A stretch of 29,376 nucleotides of DNA from IMG/VR virus record IMGVR_UViG_3300035664_000065, positions 1 to 29,376 of that record, one strand, 5' to 3'. The DNA comes from a virus. Below, in pieces: positions 20,407 to 28,100 of the stretch (positions within the stretch are counted from its first letter, which is position 1; every line of letters starts with the position of its first letter). Both the position numbers and the translations under genes were made by a program. The notes under the pieces were generated by a model. It was given only the letters and a program-made list of their open reading frames with translations. It was not told where the DNA came from and did no database searches.

Positions 20407-20592
20407 TCAAAGGGGATCAGAATATGCAAGACAATCATCACTTACCTGAGCACGAACCACTTCAAGAACATTCATAAACTGGTCTACGGTCTCACAATTT
20501 ACAACTCGTTCACCACCCTCATTAGAATACAGGTAGAACTTACGAGCAAGAGTATCAACAACACAGCGGGTCAGGGTCTCTTCGGCAGGCAT
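20407..20592 (-). CDS. 61-residue conserved phage protein, unknown function
   Basis: MPAEETLTRCVVDTLARKFY, then a strand-rich part LYSNEGGERVVNCETVDQFM and a helix NVLEVVRAQVSDDC. The beta-beta-alpha pattern looks like a small folded domain, and I recall near-identical N-termini in T4-like cyanophages. First gene behind the strongest promoter of the window, followed by the antitoxin-like gene and the tRNAs, so it is likely expressed early. No Shine-Dalgarno is obvious. Role unknown. Confidence 0.8.
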   Translation of the reverse strand: MPAEETLTRCVVDTLARKFYLYSNEGGERVVNCETVDQFMNVLEVVRAQVSDDCLAYSDPL

Positions 20593-20618
20593 CAGGCGTT
20601 TCGTTTGATTACCTAGGT

Positions 20619-20647
20619 ATTATAGGGCATCAGGCGGGTGGTGTCAA
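20619..20647 (-). promoter_or_regulatory. Full-consensus sigma70 promoter (TTGACA-N17-TATAAT)
   Basis: Perfect -35 (20642-20647), perfect -10 (20619-20624), 17-base spacer. The -35 lies inside the last codons of the upstream gene. It reads toward two small genes and the tRNA cluster. Confidence 0.85.
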
Positions 20648-20899
20648 GGGGTTTTGGCAATCAAATTCCTCTTGCCGTTCTCTGGCAGATTTGATGGGTG
20701 CGGCAAGAACTATATCCTCTTTTGTTCCCGAAAGTTCTCCGCCTTGTGAGGTAATTCTTTCTACCTCTAGTGCGACTATTTCATCAATCGCAATTCTGCA
20801 TCTATTATATACTGCATTTTCAATCCATTCTTGTGTATCATAAGAAACATAAGCGAGTGCTTTTTCTTGTGCTTCTGTTAAAGTGATTGTGTAGTTCAT
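20630..20899 (-). CDS. 89-residue phage protein downstream of the C1q-like fibre
   Basis: MNYTITLTEAQEKALAYVSY, then an aromatic-acidic helix DTQEWIENAVYNRCRIAIDE, and a C-terminal helix with a polar tail (REEFDCQNPLTPPA). All-helical by appearance. I recall similar proteins in marine phages without known function. It follows the C1q-like fibre gene by four bases and has AGGA six to seven bases before its ATG; by position it takes the place that chaperones hold in the two upstream cassettes, so an assembly role is a fair guess, though it shows no sequence likeness to them. Confidence 0.8.
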   Translation of the reverse strand: MNYTITLTEAQEKALAYVSYDTQEWIENAVYNRCRIAIDEIVALEVERITSQGGELSGTKEDIVLAAPIKSARERQEEFDCQNPLTPPA

Positions 20900-20903
20900 A
20901 GTT

Positions 20904-21392
20904 TTATCCTAAGAGAAATCCAGTAAAAACAGGATTTTGATTTGGGTGTATATCAATAAAAGAATATGGTCTTACAGTATCATTTGTTGCTAGTGATATG
21001 ATACATTCTGTGGCAAAAGGACGAAAATTATTTACGGTTTCACTGGTAAATGTTCTGACAATTGCTGTATTATTAAGTCTAATTTCTATGTTATTACTTC
21101 CACTTGCACTTGCTTCAGTAAATCCAGTAAAACTAAAATAATATAATCCAGATACAGGAGCAGTAAAATTTCCAGTTGAAGTACTATAATAATTTCCATT
21201 ATTTAATATTATTGTATTTAAAATAATATTTCCAGACAGTATCGGAATTCCTGTTGCACTAATATTTCGGGCAGTGAATGCTGGTCTATTGGAATTTAAA
21301 ACTATACCAGAACTATCAATCGATAAAGCAGTATTTCCGGTAGTGCTTTTAATGAAGTTTGCTTGAACTTCACCTACATTTAAGATACTCAT
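20904..21392 (-). CDS. C1q/TNF-like virion protein (fibre tip)
   Basis: 162 residues. Residues 1-35 are a shaft-like anchor (MSILNVGEVQANFIKSTTGN). From about residue 36 the pattern RPAFTARN ... NNGNYYSTSTGNFTAPVSGL ... YYFSFTGFTEA ... and NPVFTGFLLG at the end is that of C1q-like jelly-roll domains, which form trimers and bind ligands at their tops. A trimeric receptor-binding tip is therefore likely. A late promoter AATAAATA lies 19 bases upstream, and the ATG makes an ATGA overlap with the upstream chaperone-like gene, so it can be expressed both with the cassette and alone. Confidence 0.82.
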   Translation of the reverse strand: MSILNVGEVQANFIKSTTGNTALSIDSSGIVLNSNRPAFTARNISATGIPILSGNIILNTIILNNGNYYSTSTGNFTAPVSGLYYFSFTGFTEASASGSNNIEIRLNNTAIVRTFTSETVNNFRPFATECIISLATNDTVRPYSFIDIHPNQNPVFTGFLLG

Positions 21393-21694
21393 AAGTTTTC
21401 TGGTTTTGGATATTTATTTTTGACTTCATCAATAGTCGCTTTCCAACCATCATAACCTTGATGATATAAAGTATCTAGTTGTTCTCGAATAGGTGGATAA
21501 GCAGAGGCACGGTCTCTTTGATATTGTTTACTTTCATATTCTTGTTGAAGTCTTTCTCCTTCCGCTTGAAGTTCTTCCTCTGTTGGTGGAGGAAGTTCGT
21601 TTTCATTAGACCACCATAATCCGTCATAAGATTCACCATCTAATGACCATACGGATCCGGGTCTTAATGATAGTATTGCTTTTGTTAAATCCAT
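21389..21694 (-). CDS. Fibre-associated assembly protein, cassette copy 2
   Basis: 101 residues, paralogous to the protein encoded at 22278-22640: both share AILSLRP/AVLSLRP, a Y-(D/E)-G aromatic pair, PT-E-E-E/V, YQR-x-RA-x-x-YPP, and end in KYPKPE. This family sits right after tail-fibre genes in marine phages and is most easily read as a fibre chaperone or attached cap, comparable in position to Tfa or gp38; that role is inferred. TAATG joins it to the upstream fibre gene and ATGA to the C1q-like gene downstream. Confidence 0.8.
   Translation of the reverse strand: MDLTKAILSLRPGSVWSLDGESYDGLWWSNENELPPPTEEELQAEGERLQQEYESKQYQRDRASAYPPIREQLDTLYHQGYDGWKATIDEVKNKYPKPENL
21411..21418 (-). promoter_or_regulatory. 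T4-type late promoter (AATAAATA)
   Basis: Inside the 3' end of the preceding assembly-protein gene, 19 bases before the ATG of the C1q-like gene. Confidence 0.5.
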
Positions 21695-22278
21695 TATGCA
21701 GAAACCTCCATTAATGTTAAGGTGGAAGTAGGAACAGAATCATAATCATTAGCGACATTTTGAAAGATTTGTGATCTATTTAAATAAACAGTGGGACTAC
21801 CAGAATATCTACCTAATGCTATTTGATAAGTTACTGACGATGTAGATGCCGGACTATCATAATGAACTCCACTAAGTTGTGACATTCTATATTGAAGGCT
21901 GGCGGGATCATATGCTGGGTCTGTATACATGTTAATTGTTCCTGCCGATGCGGGTCTAACACCTTCGAAGATAGGTGAAAAGAAAAAAGGACTTCCGTTT
22001 CTTTTTATTCTAAAATGTACCTGATATCCGGATGCTCCTTCTGTTGATGCTCCAACATACAGATTAGTCAAAATAAGTATTCTATTACTTGAACTACTCG
22101 GTGTTATTGATGCACTTAATCCAGGAACATCTATGTAATAACCAGTACCAGTTTGCACGGATACTCCGGTAAAACTATCACTTTTTGCAACATGAACAAC
22201 CTGTATAATACTTCCAGTACTATTAAGAATGGGTTTTCCGGCAACCGTTGTGATTACGTCAGTTCTTAAAGTACTCAT
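21694..22278 (-). CDS. Small virion fibre protein, cassette copy 2
   Basis: 194 residues. It opens MSTLRTDVITTVAGKPILNS and ends STLTLMEVSA, both nearly the same as in the fibre gene at 22637-23179, while the middle (residues ~35-175) is unrelated at the level seen by eye. The middle is beta-rich (SITPSSSSNRILILTNLYVG, then TPSLQYR-like and SVTYQIALGRYSG strands), typical of jelly-roll fibre heads. The constant ends likely serve attachment and fold, the variable middle receptor contact. TAATG overlaps with both neighbours couple its translation to theirs. Confidence 0.82.
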   Translation of the reverse strand: MSTLRTDVITTVAGKPILNSTGSIIQVVHVAKSDSFTGVSVQTGTGYYIDVPGLSASITPSSSSNRILILTNLYVGASTEGASGYQVHFRIKRNGSPFFFSPIFEGVRPASAGTINMYTDPAYDPASLQYRMSQLSGVHYDSPASTSSVTYQIALGRYSGSPTVYLNRSQIFQNVANDYDSVPTSTLTLMEVSA

Positions 22279-22640
22279 TACTCTACACCTTCTGGTTTAG
22301 GATATTTTGCCTTTACCGCAAGACAGGCATCAATATATGTTTGTATTTGCTCTTGATCGTTTTTTACAATACCGTCAAGATAATCAGCCATCGGTGGATA
22401 TTCTGCTGCTCTCAGGCGTTGATATTCGGTATTGTCCCACTCTCTTTGAAGTCTTATTATTTCTGCGTCTACCTCTTCTTTTGTGGGTTTCTTTTGACCA
22501 CCTTCCCATACTGGTTTTTCTAACCATTCTATACCTTCATAACAATTTCCTCGTACTAAAAATTGTGCATTAGGTCTTAAGGATAAAACTGCAGATGAAA
22601 TATCAGTACTAAACTTTTTAAGAATATCCAACTCAATCAT
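22278..22640 (-). CDS. Fibre-associated assembly protein, cassette copy 1
   Basis: 120 residues. It shares the family core with its paralog at 21389-21694 (SLRP, YQRLRAAEYPP, KYPKPE) but has a longer insert (KPVWEGGQKKPTKEE) and an extra C-terminal helix (QIQTYIDACLAVKA). The central charged helix (EVDAEIIRLQREWDNTEYQR) probably forms a coiled coil against the fibre. It lies in the chaperone position directly behind its fibre gene (ATGA overlap) and joins the next fibre gene by TAATG. Confidence 0.8.
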   Translation of the reverse strand: MIELDILKKFSTDISSAVLSLRPNAQFLVRGNCYEGIEWLEKPVWEGGQKKPTKEEVDAEIIRLQREWDNTEYQRLRAAEYPPMADYLDGIVKNDQEQIQTYIDACLAVKAKYPKPEGVE

Positions 22641-23179
22641 GCTGACACCTCCATTATAGTAAATCCAGATTTTTGTCCAAATCCTGAAGTAGTAAGTCTT
22701 AATGGTACAACCTCATAAGACGCAGCAAGAAGATTGAATGTTAGTAAAGTTCCTGCCGGAGATGTTGAAGTATAAACTACAGGTCTACTATGTAGTGCTT
22801 GCCCCACTATTACCCTTCCAAAACTATCAATAGCCCCACTGGTTTGTGCCCAAGAATCTCCATTTATTCCATCTACACCAAGTATTCTTGTAGTTGATCC
22901 TGAAATTGTTACAGAATATCCAATATTTGATCTACCATACCTAAAGTCACCACCTAACGATACTCCAGACCATCCAGTAAAAAATCCATCTAAAACATAT
23001 CTACTATTATTGGCAATTGCAGTAACATTTAAACTATAATATACTTGATAAGATCTGAGAACAGTCACATCAAATTGTGACGTATCCTCTCCATATACAA
23101 CTTGAAGAATACTTCCAGTACTACCAAGTATTGTCTTCCCCGCAACTGTCTGAATTGTATTAGTTTTTAAAGTACTCAT
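22637..23179 (-). CDS. Small virion fibre protein, cassette copy 1
   Basis: 180 residues. N-terminal MSTLKTNTIQTVAGKTILGS and C-terminal FTIMEVSA match its paralog downstream; the middle (residues ~35-170) is a separate beta-rich sequence with many aromatic residues (YQVYYSLNVTAIANNSRYVL, GFFTGWSGVSLGG). No enzymatic motif. Probably one of several alternative or co-displayed fibre heads. Nine bases separate its ATG from the preceding stop; the ribosome site is weak (GAGAT). Confidence 0.82.
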   Translation of the reverse strand: MSTLKTNTIQTVAGKTILGSTGSILQVVYGEDTSQFDVTVLRSYQVYYSLNVTAIANNSRYVLDGFFTGWSGVSLGGDFRYGRSNIGYSVTISGSTTRILGVDGINGDSWAQTSGAIDSFGRVIVGQALHSRPVVYTSTSPAGTLLTFNLLAASYEVVPLRLTTSGFGQKSGFTIMEVSA

Positions 23180-23187
23180 ATTTTATC

Positions 23188-23469
23188 TCAAATAATAACC
23201 CAATTGCCGCCTGAACTTACAGTTACTGTGACGCCACTATTTATTGTGATTGGACCAACACTCATTTCATTATAAGATGGACCGATTGTATAGTCCGCAG
23301 AAATTGTTGGTCCAGTTCTAAAAAATGGAGTATTACTTGCCGTAATGGTTCCATTTACATCCAAAGCAGATGATGGACTAGTTGTTCCAATTCCCAATCT
23401 ATCATTTGTAATATTGGCAAATGCAATATTATCAGAAACAAAATTACCAGTATCTCTTGCCTTTCCCAT
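23188..23469 (-). CDS. Short fibre-like virion protein
   Basis: 93 residues. One full GIGTTSPSSALDVNGTIT repeat unit (residues ~27-44), as found many times in the large fibres of this window, followed by a beta stretch ending in VTVSSGGNWVII. It looks like a single-repeat fibre or a cap; it could also be a remnant of a longer fibre, though the reading frame is clean and it has its own perfect late promoter ten bases before the ATG. Confidence 0.78.
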   Translation of the reverse strand: MGKARDTGNFVSDNIAFANITNDRLGIGTTSPSSALDVNGTITASNTPFFRTGPTISADYTIGPSYNEMSVGPITINSGVTVTVSSGGNWVII

Positions 23470-23478
23470 TTTTATTTT

Positions 23479-23486
23479 TATTTATA
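23479..23486 (-). promoter_or_regulatory. T4-type late promoter (TATAAATA), perfect match
   Basis: Ten bases before the ATG at 23469, so the transcript would have a very short leader; no Shine-Dalgarno is present between. It likely serves the downstream fibre cassettes too. Confidence 0.65.
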
Positions 23487-23495
23487 ATTAGCAAC

Positions 23496-23828
23496 TTAGA
23501 ACTCTGCTTCGGGTAGAGTGTTTATTGGTTGATTTAGTGGGGTAATTTGTGCCGGAACAATTCCTTGTTGTAAAGTATTCATATAAAGTTGCTGATTTTG
23601 TTGATTTGCCTTTACGACTTCATTTCTAAAGGACTCAACCGCAGCGCCAGTTTGATTTGATTTTTGTGCAACTTCAATAGTAAGTATAGGCATCCATTTC
23701 ACGGCACACGCCCAATCGTCAACTTCTTGTCCGGTGTTTGGATTTACTCCTCTAATCTGAGTAAACCAAGCACATTTATTTTCTATACATTCTTTTTTAA
23801 TAAGAGGGCAGAAGGTTCCTTTTTTCAT
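23496..23828 (-). CDS. 110-residue phage protein with N-terminal Cys cluster
   Basis: MKKGTFCPLIKKECIENKCA followed by WFTQIRG and DDWACAVKWMP: C7, C14, C19 and C41 are spaced to hold one metal ion or cluster. The second half is Gln/Asn-rich and helical (VESFRNEVVKANQQNQQLYM) with a proline-containing tail. I recall this N-terminus as common in marine phages of several types, always without a known function. It lies among fibre genes, with a near-match late promoter upstream. Confidence 0.8.
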   Translation of the reverse strand: MKKGTFCPLIKKECIENKCAWFTQIRGVNPNTGQEVDDWACAVKWMPILTIEVAQKSNQTGAAVESFRNEVVKANQQNQQLYMNTLQQGIVPAQITPLNQPINTLPEAEF

Positions 23829-23833
23829 ATTTA

Positions 23834-23841
23834 AATTTATA
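23834..23841 (-). promoter_or_regulatory. Near-match late promoter (TATAAATT)
   Basis: One mismatch to TATAAATA, six bases before the ATG at 23828. The short distance makes it less sure than the others. Confidence 0.35.
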
Positions 23842-23866
23842 GTTATAGATTATAATACATTAAGTA

Positions 23867-24469
23867 TCAAATAAAAGCAATCGGCCAATCTGGATGTGTT
23901 TGGTCAAGAACTAATGCTTTTGGATCATTAATATTTTCTGGCAAATCTCTTAGTTTTTGCCTATAGATTCTCCAAGATTCTTTTTGCTCTTCGGATAATG
24001 GTACATCTGGCAATTGAGTCCAATCTGATTGTGTAAGTAATTGATTTCTAATATTTTTTAACAATTCTAGATAATCTTTATTTTTTTCTATTTCCTCTTG
24101 TTCTCTTTCTTGTTCTATTCTTCTTTTTTCTACATTATCTAGTGCTTCTTGTCTTTTATTTTCATCATCGGTAGTCCATAAATCATTAGATTTTAAGTAA
24201 TCAATATAATCCGGCATTAACAACTCATAATCATTAATTGGAGGATGTTCAGTTATAGCATCAGGATCTATATCTATAAACCATTCCCCACCATTCCAGT
24301 ATGCAACAGATTCTTTTCCTGTCTCTGGAGGTTTTACTAGTGTGGTAAATGGTGGTAAATGAATCTCGTCCTTGTCTTTATTATTTGGAAATTTGTATTC
24401 ACCGATATATTTTTTAGTTTCGGGAGACCATTGATAACCCAAAATAAGTTCTTCGTTTTCCATAATCAT
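23867..24469 (-). CDS. Tail-fibre assembly protein (Tfa/tail assembly chaperone-like)
   Basis: 200 residues. The N-terminal part (ELILGYQWSPETKKYIGEYK, FTTLVKPPETGKESVAYWNG, EWFID) follows the Tfa pattern F-T-T-L-x-x-P-P-x-T ... W-x-G-x-W. The middle is a charged coiled coil (about residues 105-135). The C-terminal part (RNQLLTQSDWTQLPDVPLS, WRIYRQKLRDLP, DWPI) matches the tail assembly chaperone family often found at the end of fibre operons. It would help fold or trimerise the adjacent HxH fibre protein, whose gene ends four bases upstream. The first ATG was taken; a second lies two codons in. Confidence 0.83.
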   Translation of the reverse strand: MIMENEELILGYQWSPETKKYIGEYKFPNNKDKDEIHLPPFTTLVKPPETGKESVAYWNGGEWFIDIDPDAITEHPPINDYELLMPDYIDYLKSNDLWTTDDENKRQEALDNVEKRRIEQEREQEEIEKNKDYLELLKNIRNQLLTQSDWTQLPDVPLSEEQKESWRIYRQKLRDLPENINDPKALVLDQTHPDWPIAFI

Positions 24470-24473
24470 TTTT

Positions 24474-25097
24474 TTAATTTTTAGAGCATAAAATCATATT
24501 AATATATCTAGGAGCCCAGTTTGTTGCACTAGAACCATTATCTGTAGTACCGCTGTGACTGTGTGAGACACTTTGTCCACCTGTACCAAATGAGTGAAAG
24601 TGGTTGGCAGTTACACCACTAGTCCCAGCATTAAATACTCCACTATTAACTGCTGCATTTAACCCTAAGACATCACGTGTCGTATTATTATTATTACTTG
24701 CACTATAGATGTGTGCGTGGTCATTTGATTCATTATTAGTATTTCCGGTGTGACTGTGATCCACACTTTGATTACCAGTGGTAAAACTATGAGTGTGTGC
24801 CGGAACTACATTATTCAGAATTGGGGATGCAGAACCTGCGAAGGCACCACCAACATCACCACCACCAGATACGACTCTAAGCATTCTGTTATTTGCCGAA
24901 TCGTCTGTTACTCTAGTCCATCCAGTTGGTGCTATATCTTGAGCAAACATCAGTTTTGTTCCCGCTACAAATCCATCTCCAGAAACACTTCCCCACGAAG
25001 AATTGGTTCCGTCAGAAACAATTACTTGTCCAGCAGATCCTACAGAAGAATTGATTGAGATAGCATTACCGGAACCACCACCAATAACTATTGCCAC
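24474..25097 (-). CDS. HxH-motif fibre-tip protein (tail collar-like)
   Basis: 207 residues from a GTG start (no in-frame ATG lies between it and the upstream stop). Residues 40-75 (GTKLMFAQDIAPTGWTRVTD) are a collar-like domain. From residue 100 five H-x-H motifs occur: 101-103, 114-116, 127-129, 166-168 and 179-181, within repeats such as GNQSVDHSHTG and GGQSVSHSHSG. In the T4 gp37 tip such motifs from three chains coordinate iron ions along a needle. A metal-stabilised trimeric needle that meets the receptor is therefore likely. Directly followed by a Tfa-like gene. A perfect late promoter lies 27 bases upstream. Confidence 0.85.
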   Translation of the reverse strand: MAIVIGGGSGNAISINSSVGSAGQVIVSDGTNSSWGSVSGDGFVAGTKLMFAQDIAPTGWTRVTDDSANNRMLRVVSGGGDVGGAFAGSASPILNNVVPAHTHSFTTGNQSVDHSHTGNTNNESNDHAHIYSASNNNNTTRDVLGLNAAVNSGVFNAGTSGVTANHFHSFGTGGQSVSHSHSGTTDNGSSATNWAPRYINMILCSKN

Positions 25098-25112
25098 TCT
25101 ACTTTCATTAAT

Positions 25113-28100
25113 TTACTTGTTATTATTTATAGTATTCTTCAAAATTTCAACCTCATATTTAAGTTCTTTAATTGCTTCTACAAGAAGTGCAACAAAGTTT
25201 TGGTATGCAACTGATTTAGGATCATCACCAAAAACAAGATGAGGTATAACTTTTTCAACTTCTTGAGCTATAAACCCTAACGAGTGCTGATTATTTTGCT
25301 TATAATCAAATTCTACTCCACGAAGTTCACAAACTTTATTTAATGCACCTTCAATAGTTTTGATATTTTCTTTAATTTTTTCATCGGAGTTTGCTGTAAC
25401 TGTTCCGGCACAAGTAAGATTTCCTGTTGAAGGATTAAAGGTAAGTTTTGTGGATGAAACATTCACAGAATCAACCGAACCAGTAGTTATATCATCAAAT
25501 AAAAGGTATCTGGTGGCATTGGTAGTTGTGTCATCAGAGAGAGTAACATTTGTAGCTCCAGTAGCACCAGTAGCACCTTGAAGTCCTTGAGAACCTTGAA
25601 TTCCTGCGACATAATTGCCCAAGTTAAAATATACGACCTCAATAATATCTCCGGCAGATGCACCAACGGTAAGAACAACTGTAGTACCATTAGTTGCGGT
25701 ATAATCTACAGACTCTTGTAAATGAGAACCATTTAGATATACAAGAATATATTGTGCTCCATACGTAACCGAGAATGTTGTCTGACCAGCAGTAGCAGTA
25801 AATGTTGATTTTGTAATTGTTGATGGAATTGTAGCTATGAGCGCACCGGGAATTCCTTGAGCTCCTTGAAGACCCTGAGTACCCTGAAGTCCTTGAGCAC
25901 CCTGAAGTCCTTGAGTACCCTGTAAACCTTGGGTTCCCTGAGTTGTTCCCGCAAGTCCCTGAAGACCCTGAAAACCTTGAGCACCCTGTAAACCTTGTGT
26001 ACCTTGAGCACCTTGAGTTGTTCCTGCAAGTCCTTGAAGTCCTTGAGTACCTTGACGACCTTGAAGTCCTTGAGTACCTTGAGCACCTTGAGTTGTTCCT
26101 GCAGGTCCCTGAAGACCCTGAAGTCCTTGAGCACCCTGTAGACCTTGAGTACCTTGAGCACCTTGAGTTGTTCCTGCAGGTCCCTGAAGTCCTTGAGTAC
26201 CTTGACGACCTTGAAGTCCTTGAGTACCTTGAGCACCTTGAGTTGTTCCTGCAGGTCCCTGAAGACCCTGAAGACCCTGAAGTCCCTGAGCACCCTGCAA
26301 ACCTTGAGTGCCCTGTGTTGTTCCTGCAAGTCCTTGAAGTCCCTGAAGTCCCTGAGCACCCTGAAGTCCTTGGGTTCCTTGAGTACCTTGAGTTGTTCCC
26401 GCAAGTCCTTGAAGACCCTGAGTACCTTGACGACCCTGAAGTCCTTGAGCACCCTGTAACCCTTGAGTACCCTGAGTTGTTCCTGCAAGTCCTTGAAGTC
26501 CCTGAAGTCCTTGAGTACCCTGAAGACCTTGAGCACCCTGTAAACCTTGAGTACCCTGTAAACCTTGAGTACCTTGTAATCCTTGAGTACCTTGAAGTCC
26601 TTGAGTACCTTGAGCACCTTGAGTTGTTCCTGCAAGTCCCTGAAGTCCCTGAAGACCTTGAGTACCCTGTAAACCTTGAGAACCTTGAGTACCCTGAGTT
26701 GTTCCAGCAAGTCCCTGAAGTCCTTGAAGTCCTTGAGCACCCTGAAGTCCTTGAGTACCCTGAAGTCCTTGAGTACCTTGACGACCTTGAGTACCCTGAA
26801 GACCTTGAGCACCCTGTAAACCTTGAGCACCCTGAAGTCCTTGAGTACCCTGTGTTGTTCCTGCAAGTCCCTGAAGTCCCTGAGTACCTTGGAGACCTTG
26901 AGCACCCTGAAGTCCTTGAGCACCCTGTAACCCTTGAGTACCCTGACGACCTTGAGTACCCTGAAGTCCTTGTGTTCCTTGTAATCCTTGAGTACCCTGA
27001 AGTCCTTGCGTCCCTTGTAATCCTTGTGTTCCCTGAAGACCTTGAGAACCCTGAGAACCACTACCTTGTAATCCTTGTAATCCTTGAGTGCCTTGTAATC
27101 CTTGAGTACCCTGAAGTCCTTGTGTTCCTTGTAATCCTTGAGTACCCTGAAGTCCTTGCGTCCCTTGTAAACCTTGAGTACCTTGACGACCTTGAGTGCC
27201 TTGTAAACCTTGAGTACCCTGAAGTCCTTGAGTACCCTGCAATCCTTGAGTACCTTGACGACCTTGAGTACCCTGTAAACCTTGAGCACCCTGAAGTCCT
27301 TGTGTTCCTTGTATTCCTTGAGTACCCTGAAGTCCCTGAGCACCTTGCAGTCCTTGAATACCAGCGGCAAATGGAGTAACCCAACTAACTCCAATACCAG
27401 TAGAAATTAAAACACTACCAGCAATACCTACATTTCCATAATAATCTTCTACTCTTGAGGTAATACCAATTTTACCACCAACATAAAGATTTTTTTCAAT
27501 ACCAACACCACCTTCCGTAACGATTGAACCAGTATCTTTATTTGTTGATTCTGTGGTACTAGTTACATAAACTACATCATTAATTTGAGTGGTTCCTGCA
27601 TTTGAATCTAGAATAAGATTTCCACTATTTGTACTGACCGTATTTGTATCAAGTTTAATATTATCAAATGTTCCTACACCAGTAACATTTAAATTATTAA
27701 TATTTACCTGAGTATCAAATGTTGAGATTCCACTTACTCTTAAACGATTAAGTGTTGTAAGACCAGTAACACCTAAATCACTCTCAATATTTACTTTTTG
27801 CTTAAATGTTGATAGTCCGGTTACATATAAATCAGTTACATCAATTGCTCCGATAAACTTTGTTGCCGTTACAATACCCGTAAAATAAGCACTTGTTCCG
27901 GTAACAAATCCAACTGTTGTAACTCCAGTAACTTGAAGATTTCTAGTTGTTGTGGTTCCTGTTACTCCAAGAGTTCCAATTGTCGCTATTCCGGTTATAG
28001 TAAGATTATCAATAAAGGTTCCGCCTTTAAAACTAGATATTCCTAAAACATCTAGTAAAACCTTTGGTCTAGTACTTCCAATACCAACACGATTATTAAC

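Noticed and set aside
20904-25097. Diversity-generating retroelement behind the variable fibre centres
   Set aside because: No reverse transcriptase gene or adenine-specific template/variable repeat pair is seen in the window.
25943-27379. 478-residue plus-strand frame of EYLEHLELF-type repeats
   Set aside because: Antisense reading of the same repeat; no ribosome site, opposite to every real gene, and explained by the period.
25835-27394. 519-residue minus-strand frame rich in VLKDFRVLK-type repeats
   Set aside because: It is the shifted frame of the collagen-coding repeat; the 9/18-base period keeps several frames free of stops.
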